Shown here one piece after another: positions 1 through 5,026 of a stretch of DNA of 6,923 nucleotides (the first letter of the stretch is position 1; every line of letters begins with the position of its first letter). This DNA is from Bacteroidota bacterium. GTDB lineage: Bacteria > Bacteroidota > Bacteroidia > Flavobacteriales > Flavobacteriaceae. Made by a program: the position numbers and the translations under genes. Where the stretch lies: assembly GCA_023393485.1 (NCBI GenBank), contig JAEWLD010000061.1, positions 1-6,923 on the forward strand. Direction: 5' to 3'. The notes beneath the pieces were generated by a model. That model made no database searches, was not told where the DNA came from, and was given only the letters and a program-made list of their open reading frames with translations.

Positions 1-442
1 TGGCGTCTACGATGTTCAGAATATAAAACGCGCCGGTGATCAACAATGACAAATCGCGGTTGCGCTGATAAAACTTCTGGGCCGCGATCAACCGGTTGTC
101 GTCTAGATATTGATACTGGTCGTCGTGAAAGCCGGCCAGCCTGCGCTTATAAGCATCGCGGTATTGATTGTACTTCTTGTTATTGTCAAAATAAAAGTAA
201 AGACTCGTGCCCATTGCGCCATAAACCAACGGCACTTTCCAGTACTTTTTGTTGTACGCCTGGCCCAAACCAGGCAAGATTGCCGAATAAAAAGCCGCAC
301 GCGAAGGTGCAAGCGGATCGATTTTCTGCTGGCGTTTCGCAGACACTTTTGCACTGTCCTGTTTTACGACAAGCCCACCGGAAGTTTGCGCAAACGCACC
401 GCAGGCCATTGCCACAAGGAATATGCAAAAGAGTTTGTTCAT
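1..442 (-). CDS. DUF5683 domain-containing membrane-associated protein (3' end cut off by window)
   Basis: The first 147 residues are visible and the gene continues beyond base 1. It starts at the ATG at 442-440, overlapping the parB TGA by four bases (ATGA), so translation is probably coupled to parB. Residues 1-18 form a signal peptide (MNKLFCIFLVAMACGAFA, then Gln19). After a short polar linker comes the hallmark of the family at about residues 46-71, including SAILPGLGQAYNKKYWKVP, followed by a hydrophobic stretch (about 71-86), a charged Tyr/Asp/Lys-rich segment (87-129) with QRNRD, and a second hydrophobic segment ITGAFYILNIVDA at the edge. This pattern is known to me from DUF5683 proteins, which in Flavobacteriia sit directly after parA-parB and before dapB; dapB is expected just left of the window (inference). 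Molecular function is unknown; the two hydrophobic segments suggest an envelope location. Family call is confident, role is not. Confidence 0.88.
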   Translation of the reverse strand, partial: MNKLFCIFLVAMACGAFAQTSGGLVVKQDSAKVSAKRQQKIDPLAPSRAAFYSAILPGLGQAYNKKYWKVPLVYGAMGTSLYFYFDNNKKYNQYRDAYKRRLAGFHDDQYQYLDDNRLIAAQKFYQRNRDLSLLITGAFYILNIVDA

Positions 443-1338
443 CGGCCCTGGATCAGGTTGACGATGCGCTCAAAATCGGCTTCAGACTTGAACGGAATCG
501 TGATTTTGCCTTTGCCGTTTGCCGCAATCCTGACGTCTGCCTTTGTGCCGAGATAAGAAGCCAACGCAGACCGCTTCTCGTCGGTGTTGAACGTCGAAGT
601 CTTTGCTTTTGTTGCGGCCTTTGGTTTTTGACCGTCGTGGTATTGTTTTACCAAAGCTTCGGTATCGCGGACCGAAAGGTTTTTGCTGACGATTTTCTGG
701 TAAATGTCTGCCTGGGCGTCGTGGTCGTCGATGTTGATGATCGCGCGGCCGTGGCCCATTGAAATGAAACCGTCGCGGATTCCGGTCTGGATGATCGGAT
801 CGAGTTTCAAAAGACGCAAGTAGTTCGCAATCGTTGAGCGCTTCTTGCCGACGCGATCGCTCATCTGTTCCTGGGTCAACTGGATTTCGTCGATCAAACG
901 CTGATAAGAAAGCGCGATTTCAATAGGGTCGAGGTCGTGCCTTTGGATGTTCTCGACCAAAGCCATCGTCAGCGAATCGTGATCATTTGCAATGCGGATG
1001 TATGACGGAATTGTCTTGAGTCCGGCGATTTTCGATGCGCGCAAACGGCGTTCACCCGAAATCAATTGATATTTGTTGAAATCGTCTTTGCGGACCGTAA
1101 TCGGCTGGATCACGCCCAATTCGCGGATTGACGTCGCCAGTTCCTGGAGCGAATCCTCATTGAAATTGGTACGCGGCTGAAATGGGTTGATTTCAATCGC
1201 ATCGATATCGAGCTCGACGATATTGCCGACAACTTTGTCCGCATTCTTATCGGTAATTGACTTAATGTCATTTTCGGGATCTTTCAACAACGCCGACAAA
1301 CCTCTTCCGAGCGCCTGTTTCTTAACTGCTTTAGCCAT
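439..1338 (-). CDS. parB: ParB/Spo0J family chromosome-partitioning protein
   Basis: The 299-residue product is the centromere-binding partner of ParA; ParB proteins bind parS sites, spread along DNA as CTP-dependent clamps and load condensin (family knowledge). The N-terminal motif ALGRGLSALL (residues 9-18) is the conserved segment that contacts and stimulates ParA. The ParB N-terminal nuclease-like/CTPase domain spans about 40-130 and includes NPFQPR (51-56), GVIQPITVR (75-83), the phosphate-binding GERRLRAS (95-102) and ENIQRHDLDPIE (129-140). The helix-turn-helix that reads parS lies at about 153-176 (LTQEQMSDRVGKKRSTIANYLRL). A poorly conserved linker (about 235-252) leads to a short C-terminal dimerisation domain. 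The start ATG lies inside the parA 3' end (8-base overlap, 1331-1338) and the stop overlaps the DUF5683 start, so all three genes are one operon. Length and motifs are normal for the family; no sign of damage. Confidence 0.97.
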   Translation of the reverse strand: MAKAVKKQALGRGLSALLKDPENDIKSITDKNADKVVGNIVELDIDAIEINPFQPRTNFNEDSLQELATSIRELGVIQPITVRKDDFNKYQLISGERRLRASKIAGLKTIPSYIRIANDHDSLTMALVENIQRHDLDPIEIALSYQRLIDEIQLTQEQMSDRVGKKRSTIANYLRLLKLDPIIQTGIRDGFISMGHGRAIINIDDHDAQADIYQKIVSKNLSVRDTEALVKQYHDGQKPKAATKAKTSTFNTDEKRSALASYLGTKADVRIAANGKGKITIPFKSEADFERIVNLIQGR

Positions 1339-2107
1339 TTATGCTGGAATTTTTCTTGATTATTTCATGTGCGAGACTCAAATAATTCGTTGCGCCTTTG
1401 CTGGTCGCGTCAAAATTGATGATGCTTTCGCCAAAACTCGGTGCCTCGCTGAGCTTGACGTTTCGCTGGATGATCGTCTCAAAAACCATGTCGTGGAAAT
1501 GCTTTTGGACTTCCTCGACGACCTGGTTTGACAACCGCAGGCGCGAATCGTACATCGTCAGCAGAAGGCCTTCGATGTCAAGCCCGGGATTGTGGATTTT
1601 CTGGACGCTTTTGATTGTGTTGAGCAATTTGCCCAAACCTTCCAACGCGAAATATTCGCACTGGATCGGAATTACCACCGAGTCGGCCGCCGTCAGTGCA
1701 TTGAGTGTCAGCAAGCCCAGCGATGGCGCGCAGTCAATCAAAATGTAATCGTATTTTTCTCGGACTTCGGCGAGCGCTTTCTTGAGCATGTATTCGCGTT
1801 CTTCTTTGTCGACCAACTCAATTTCAATAGCGACAAGGTCAATGTGTGCCGGAATCACATCGACGTTTGGCGACGATGCCGTGACGATCGCTTCCTCAGG
1901 CGTGCTGCTGTGTTCAAGGATTTGATAGGTGCCAATTTCGACACTTTCAACGTCGATCCCCAAACCCGACGACGCGTTGGCCTGCGGGTCGGCATCGATC
2001 AGGAGAACTTTTTTTTCAAGAACGCCCAGCGAAGCTGCGAGGTTTACCGATGTGGTTGTTTTTCCAACGCCGCCTTTCTGGTTGGCTACAGCAATGATTT
2101 TGCCCAT
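1331..2107 (-). CDS. parA: ParA/Soj family chromosome-partitioning ATPase
   Basis: The 258-residue product is a Walker-type ATPase that forms ATP-bound dimers on nucleoid DNA and moves ParB-parS complexes (family knowledge). The deviant Walker A motif KGGVGKTTT covers residues 11-19 with the signature lysine at 11 and the P-loop lysine at 16; DADPQ (38-42) is the A' motif and ILIDCAPS (122-129) is Walker B. The C-terminal half carries the conserved QCEYFALEGL (149-158) and the MYDSR...LSNQVVEEV region (185-200) expected for chromosomal Soj-like proteins. There is no N-terminal HTH, so this is the small chromosomal type rather than a plasmid P1-type ParA. The ATG at 2107-2105 immediately precedes the conserved N-terminus, so the start is secure. 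It is the first gene of the operon; a candidate promoter lies at 2131-2160. The stop codon TAA lies 8 bases inside parB. Confidence 0.97.
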   Translation of the reverse strand: MGKIIAVANQKGGVGKTTTSVNLAASLGVLEKKVLLIDADPQANASSGLGIDVESVEIGTYQILEHSSTPEEAIVTASSPNVDVIPAHIDLVAIEIELVDKEEREYMLKKALAEVREKYDYILIDCAPSLGLLTLNALTAADSVVIPIQCEYFALEGLGKLLNTIKSVQKIHNPGLDIEGLLLTMYDSRLRLSNQVVEEVQKHFHDMVFETIIQRNVKLSEAPSFGESIINFDATSKGATNYLSLAHEIIKKNSSING

Positions 2108-2130
2108 TGATTCGTTACAATTTTGAGCGG

Positions 2131-2160
2131 TAAAAATACAATTAAAAATGGGTTTTTCAA
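2131..2160 (-). promoter_or_regulatory. Candidate promoter of the parA-parB-DUF5683 operon
   Basis: On the minus strand TTG (2160-2158) is followed after 19 bases by TATTTTTA (2138-2131). This matches the Bacteroidota sigma-ABfr layout (TTG/TTTG, 17-23 bases, TAnnTTTG) except for A in place of the final G. Transcription would begin about 15-20 bases before the parA ATG. No Shine-Dalgarno sequence is present between it and the start, which is normal for the phylum. Predicted from sequence only; the -7 box is imperfect. Confidence 0.4.
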
Positions 2161-2166
2161 GCGGAT

Positions 2167-2204
2167 TTTGTTAACAAAGTGGCAAAGTTTTGAAGTGTCA
2201 AAGT
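2167..2204. repeat. 12-bp palindrome with CAAAGT direct repeats upstream of parA
   Basis: TTTGTTAACAAA (2167-2178) is a perfect 12-bp palindrome lying 7 bases upstream of the proposed -33 element of parA. Its right end begins a run of three CAAAGT copies in the same direction at 2175-2180, 2183-2188 and 2199-2204. The placement would suit an operator or activator site for the par operon, but no regulator is identified and AT-rich words of this kind also arise by chance. Confidence 0.4.
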
Positions 2205-2229
2205 TGTAGCGTTTTAGCGGTTTTTTGAG

Positions 2230-2345
2230 GATTTTGGGCGTTGCCGTCGGCCCGCGCTTTCCGCACTCGCTTTTTTGCTTTCGTTCCTCAGGCAAAAAGA
2301 GCTCAAACAATGCTGCAATCGCTAACGCGGGTTGGCGATAAACCA
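2230..2345. repeat. GC-rich imperfect inverted-repeat element in the gene-free stretch 2108-2376
   Basis: This stretch is clearly richer in GC than the AT-rich sequence on its parA side. Its ends pair imperfectly: CCCGCG (2251-2256) against CGCGGG (2326-2331), with partial complementarity on both sides. Nested inside is a second stem, TTTTTGC (2272-2278 area) against GCAAAAA (2292-2298). The arrangement gives a long, interrupted hairpin. From memory, similar elements with CGCGCTTTCCGC-like left arms, a T-rich/A-rich inner stem and an ...AATCGCTAACGCGGG right arm recur between genes in Flavobacterium genomes; this recollection is unverified. The open frame that crosses it (2086-2346, minus) has no family resemblance and runs into parA, so I do not call it a gene. 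It could also act as a transcription barrier between the pseudogene and parA. Confidence 0.5.
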
Positions 2346-2376
2346 AAAGTATTCGGTTGTGTGCTACGCACGCAAG

Positions 2377-2867
2377 CTAAAATCCCGTCACCAACAATTT
2401 GCTCGCGGCCGCCAAAGCGCACTTTTGGTATCTGGAATACGCTTTTGCCGCACGCTGCAGGATTTGTTGCGGCATTTCATTGTTGAGCCAGCCCGAAATC
2501 GCGTCGTGGATCGTGTAGGCTTCAGGCGCCATCAACTGCGTTGTCCAGACTAGCGGGCGCGAATTTGCATTTTTGATGTATGGCCCAAAAAATCGTTTGA
2601 AGATGCACGCCAAAATGATGCAATCGCGGGTTTTCCCATCAACATTTTTGTAATCTGAATCCACCGAAAAATCCATAAGTCCGTCGTGCCCGATGTAAGA
2701 AATCAACTGTGCATTGCCGTAAATGCCAAGCGTTTTGCCGTCTAACTGTATTGTTTCTTTTTTGCTTCCGGCGTTTGCTGCCAGGAAATCTTCGGTTGCC
2801 CGGCCGATGTATCGTCGATTTTGCAGTGTTTGCCAGCCAATATCACATCAATCGCATCGCTAATCAT
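2377..2867 (-). pseudogene. 3' remnant of a conserved hypothetical protein, start and 5' half missing
   Basis: A coding frame reads from about base 2847 to the TAG at 2379-2377 (156 codons). It ends in well-formed protein: GKTLGIYGNAQLISYIGHDG, LMDFSVD, a Cys/Phe-rich middle (RDCIILACIFKRFFGPYI), LVWTTQLMAPEAYTIHDAI, and AAKAYSRYQKCALAAASKL. This resembles the C-terminal part of a Bacteroidota family of unknown function that I remember as roughly twice as long (recollection, unverified). The frame has no ATG or GTG anywhere; its only candidate start is a TTG at 2706 in the middle of the conserved region. Upstream, in-frame TGA stands at 2850-2848. A second frame opens with ATG at 2867 and encodes 41 residues (MISDAIDVILAGKHCK...) before TAG at 2744-2742; its DVILA may be the frameshifted continuation of the same gene. 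Only about 50 bases then remain before the neighbouring gene, so the 5' part is gone. Confidence 0.65.
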
Positions 2868-2901
2868 TGTCAATTATCAATTGTCAATTATCAATTGTCA
2901 A
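2866..2901. repeat. 14-bp tandem repeat, about 2.6 copies
   Basis: The unit ATTGTCAATTATCA occurs at 2866-2879 and 2880-2893, followed by a partial copy ATTGTCAA at 2894-2901. The unit itself contains nearly palindromic CAATTG/AATT words, so the block can also fold. It separates the broken gene (left) from the dienoyl-CoA reductase gene (right), and the stop codon of the latter (TGA, 2900-2898) lies within the last partial copy. Confidence 0.9.
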
Positions 2902-3776
2902 CTCTTTTTACCCTTGATCATCGCCTCAAGCATATCCCACATTTCCTCAGGAATCTGTTCGAGCATGTTGAATTGCCCGGCGCCCTTAAGCCATTCGCCA
3001 CCGTCAATCGTGATGACTTCGCCGTTGATATAAGCCGAGAAATCCGAAACCAGGTATGCAGCCAAATTTGCCAGTTCCTGATGGTCGCCAACGCGGTTTA
3101 GGGGCACTTTTTTCGCCAAATCGAATTTTTCCTTCAGGTCGCCCGGCAAAAGCCTGTCCCATGCGCCTTTGGTCGGGAATGGCCCTGGTGCGATTGCGTT
3201 TGATCGGATCCCGTATTTGGCCCATTCGACGGCAAGGCTGCGCGTCATCGCGAGAACACCGGCTTTTGCGGTCGCGCTCGGAACAACATAGGCGGAACCT
3301 GTCCATGCGTAAGTCGTTACGATATTTAGAATCGTGGCGTTTTGTTGCTTTGAGTCAATCCAATGTTTACCAAAGGCAAGCGTGCAATTTTTTGTGCCTT
3401 TCAACACAATGTCTATAATCGTGTCAAATGCATTTGCTGAAAGTCTTTCGGTTGGCGAAATAAAGTTGCCCGCCGCATTGTTGAGCAGTACGTCGACTTG
3501 GCCAAAGACTGTCAAAACGGTTTGCAGCATGGCTTCGACCTGATCGTAATGCCGGACATCGCATTGAACCGCAAGACATTTGCCGCCGATTTCGCTTTCA
3601 AGATCGGTTGCAGTGCTTTTGAGTTTTTCAAGATCGCGCGAAGTGATGGCGACATTTGCGCCGAGCTCGAGAAAATATCTGGTCATTGCCTTGCCGAGAC
3701 CGCTGCCGCCGCCGGTAACCACGATGGTTTTGCCTTTGAGCGCGTCGTCGCGAAGCATTTTGCTGGTAAAATCCAT
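2898..3776 (-). CDS. SDR-family 2,4-dienoyl-CoA reductase-like protein
   Basis: The 292-residue product is a classical-length short-chain dehydrogenase that closely resembles mammalian mitochondrial DECR1, which reduces 2,4-dienoyl-CoA to 3-enoyl-CoA with NADPH during oxidation of unsaturated fatty acids. The dinucleotide motif TGGGSGLG is at 21-28; SRD at 46-48 places an arginine where NADPH-preferring members bind the 2'-phosphate; NNAAGNFISPTERLS (99-113) is nearly identical to DECR. The usual YxxxK active site is replaced by SATAK (Ser167, Lys171), with Tyr156 in TTYAWTGSAYVVPSA, which is exactly the DECR arrangement. PGPFPTKGA (197-205) and NGEVITIDGGEW (251-262) complete the fold. I chose the ATG at 3776, not one 21 codons upstream at 3839, because the extension overlaps the palindrome and promoter and has no family match. 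It is cytoplasmic and sits alone; no other beta-oxidation gene is in view. Confidence 0.9.
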   Translation of the reverse strand: MDFTSKMLRDDALKGKTIVVTGGGSGLGKAMTRYFLELGANVAITSRDLEKLKSTATDLESEIGGKCLAVQCDVRHYDQVEAMLQTVLTVFGQVDVLLNNAAGNFISPTERLSANAFDTIIDIVLKGTKNCTLAFGKHWIDSKQQNATILNIVTTYAWTGSAYVVPSATAKAGVLAMTRSLAVEWAKYGIRSNAIAPGPFPTKGAWDRLLPGDLKEKFDLAKKVPLNRVGDHQELANLAAYLVSDFSAYINGEVITIDGGEWLKGAGQFNMLEQIPEEMWDMLEAMIKGKKS

Positions 3777-3788
3777 TTTGTTTTTTGC

Positions 3789-3819
3789 TAAAGATAGGGG
3801 CAATGTGGGAATTGGCAAA
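3789..3819 (-). promoter_or_regulatory. Candidate promoter of the dienoyl-CoA reductase gene
   Basis: On the minus strand TTTG (3819-3816) is followed after exactly 19 bases by TATCTTTA (3796-3789), one base from the TAnnTTTG consensus. The leader before the ATG at 3776 would be only a few bases long. A second -7-like box, TAACTTTG (3823-3816), matches the consensus fully but lacks a -33 element at the right distance; either could be used. Confidence 0.45.
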
Positions 3820-3830
3820 GTTATTTTGGT

Positions 3831-3863
3831 AAACCCCAAAGGTTTTTAAAACCTTTGGGGTTT
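3831..3863. repeat. 33-bp near-perfect palindrome between the T9SS gene and the reductase gene
   Basis: The left arm 3831-3846 (AAACCCCAAAGGTTTT) and right arm 3848-3863 are perfect inverse complements over 16 bases around a single T at 3847. In RNA either strand would form a very stable hairpin with a small loop. It lies 78 bases downstream of the main terminator of the T9SS gene and just upstream of the reductase promoter boxes. It may be a back-up terminator, although no long T-run follows on the minus strand, or a dispersed repeat; I recall similar AACCCCAAAGG...CCTTTGGGGTT palindromes between flavobacterial genes (unverified). Confidence 0.85.
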
Positions 3864-3916
3864 TAAATTTAACCCAAAATCAAAAACCATTTTACGGCAA
3901 AACAGCATCGAATCAT

Positions 3917-3939
3917 AAAAAACCGGGCCTAAACCCGGT
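3917..3939 (-). terminator. Intrinsic terminator of the T9SS-cargo gene
   Basis: Read on the minus strand, stem ACCGGG (3939-3934), a six-base loop (TTTAGG) and CCCGGT (3927-3922) are followed directly by a run of T (3922-3917). It begins 23 bases after the TAA of the gene ending at 3962. This is a textbook GC stem plus U-tract. Confidence 0.88.
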
Positions 3940-3961
3940 CTGAACAAGACTTTCCCAATTT

Positions 3962-4888
3962 TTATTTTTTGATGAAGCGCGTTGTTGCTCTGTGTCCAGT
4001 GGTTTCGATTTCAACAAAATAGACACCCGACGCCAAGTCGGTGACGTCAAACGCTTTCGCAGCCTGGTCAAAGATGAAGGCTTGCTGTTGCAGCTTTTTG
4101 CCCTCGAGATTGACGATCGAAACCCTGGCATCGGCGCCGGCAGTATTTCCGATGATGTTGATGGCATTGTCTACCATCGTCGGATATACCGCAAAAGGCT
4201 TGTTTTCCTGTTGTCTCACGCCAAGCATGCTCCAATTCACAACGACGTTATCGACGATAAGCGTGCTCCATGAATTGACTTGCGAGCCGCCTTTTTGCAT
4301 TGAAAAATCAATCGTCATGAATTTAGGTGTCTGGTTGGCCTGCGTGAAACTGACCGGCACATAGATGTATTGAAACTCGCTCACAGTTTCCGCCAAGACA
4401 ATTTCAGCGACGCCGATACTTTCCCCATCGTCATTAAAAATCTCGAGACGTGCCGATGCGATGTCGTTGCCCATAGGAAAAAATTTATAATCAAAACCAA
4501 AAATCTCGACTACCGTTCCGTCCTGCAACGGGACTCCGTTGTTCCAACCTGTTGCCGTCGTGGCAATTTCCTCATTGAAAAGACTCGCCCGGCCCGGGAT
4601 TACAACTTCGTTCGCCGTATCGAATGCATTTGAAATCTGCATCGCCCAATTACCCGTAAGGCAATCGCCAACCGGCATTGAAAAACCAAAGCCATTGTCA
4701 AACACGATATTGGTATTCTCGACAACCTCAGCGCCATCAAGGCCAACACTTATAGTCGTCGGGAAAAAAGTTCCCCAACTTCTCAAAGTAAAACCATCTT
4801 CAAGCGTTTGCTCAAACCCGTTGTTCGGGACTTGCGCAGTGGCGATTCCGAGCAAGCCGACTGCGATAAAAGTGTAAAGTTTTTTCAT
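3962..4888 (-). CDS. Secreted protein with T9SS type A C-terminal sorting domain
   Basis: The 308-residue product has a signal peptide (MKKLYTFIAVGLLGIATA, residues 1-18, cleaved before Gln19). The body (about 20-225) begins VPNNGFE, a way many Bacteroidota surface proteins open their first beta-sandwich domain, and is rich in aromatic, Asn, Asp and beta-branched residues with few charges; it resembles a jelly-roll or carbohydrate-binding-like domain (inference, no specific family recognised). Residues 231-308 form a type A T9SS sorting domain: FAVYPTMVDNAINI, SIVNLEGKKL, DVTDLASGVYFVEI and the basic end RFIKK. The sorting domain is removed on export through the outer membrane, leaving the cargo secreted or attached to A-LPS (family knowledge). 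The ATG at 4888 is fixed by the signal peptide. It has its own -7 box and terminator, so it is probably monocistronic. Ligand or enzymatic role cannot be told. Confidence 0.9.
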   Translation of the reverse strand: MKKLYTFIAVGLLGIATAQVPNNGFEQTLEDGFTLRSWGTFFPTTISVGLDGAEVVENTNIVFDNGFGFSMPVGDCLTGNWAMQISNAFDTANEVVIPGRASLFNEEIATTATGWNNGVPLQDGTVVEIFGFDYKFFPMGNDIASARLEIFNDDGESIGVAEIVLAETVSEFQYIYVPVSFTQANQTPKFMTIDFSMQKGGSQVNSWSTLIVDNVVVNWSMLGVRQQENKPFAVYPTMVDNAINIIGNTAGADARVSIVNLEGKKLQQQAFIFDQAAKAFDVTDLASGVYFVEIETTGHRATTRFIKK

Positions 4889-4934
4889 AACTGAATTTTT
4901 TAGGTTTTGGAGTTCATAGCGATTTCTCCCAAAC

Positions 4935-4942
4935 CAAAGATA
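4935..4942 (-). promoter_or_regulatory. -7 box of the T9SS-cargo gene promoter
   Basis: TATCTTTG on the minus strand (4942-4935) matches the Bacteroidota -7 consensus TAnnTTTG exactly. It would start transcription some 40 bases before the ATG at 4888. No clear TTTG lies 17-23 bases upstream, only a T-run at 4971-4966, so the -33 element is weak and the promoter may need an activator. Confidence 0.5.
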
Positions 4943-4965
4943 CAGCTCAGAAGGCGCGTCGACCT

Positions 4966-4992
4966 AAAAAATCAGGTAGACAAAAGGTCTAC
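4966..4992 (-). terminator. Probable terminator of the TPR-HTH regulator gene
   Basis: On the minus strand GTAGAC (4992-4987), a five-base loop, and GTCTAC (4981-4976) form a six-pair stem, followed after four bases by T6 (4971-4966). It lies 35 bases beyond the regulator's stop codon. The stem is short and the T-run is offset, so efficiency is uncertain. Confidence 0.5.
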
Positions 4993-5026
4993 AAACGGCT
5001 GTTTTATTGGCCCCTGCGGTAGACAA
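4975..5026. repeat. 9-bp direct repeat GGTAGACAA flanking the 3' end of the regulator gene
   Basis: GGTAGACAA occurs at 4975-4983 and again at 5018-5026, directly against the regulator's stop codon (5029-5027), with starts 43 bases apart. An inverted GTCTAC at 4987-4992 pairs with the first copy in the proposed terminator, and could pair with the second instead. Function unknown; may be a simple duplication. Confidence 0.5.

Noticed and set aside
1..14. Lipoprotein signal in the DUF5683 protein (Cys14)
   Set aside because: The residues before Cys14 (A-M-A) do not form a lipobox, and AFA followed by Gln19 is a better ordinary signal-peptidase site.
46..762. Long plus-strand open frame of 238 residues
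   Set aside because: It is antisense to DUF5683 and parB, with a Cys/Arg-rich composition lacking any fold, and is explained by the codon bias of the real minus-strand genes.
2086..2346. Minus-strand open frame of 86 residues between the pseudogene and parA
   Set aside because: It is translated from the GC-rich repeat and AT-rich spacer, overlaps the parA promoter and start, and has no recognisable protein character.
439..2376. A parS site within or near parAB
   Set aside because: I looked for the conserved CACGTG-centred 16-bp palindrome in the par region and found none. The TTTGTTAACAAA palindrome does not resemble it. parS may lie outside the window.
2866..2901. A CRISPR array at the tandem repeat
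   Set aside because: Repeat units abut with no spacers, are only 14 bases long and fewer than three copies exist.
3777..3839. N-terminal extension of the reductase to the ATG at 3839
   Set aside because: The extra 21 residues have no family counterpart, and the start lies within the palindrome and upstream of the probable promoter boxes. The ATG at 3776 gives the normal N-terminus.
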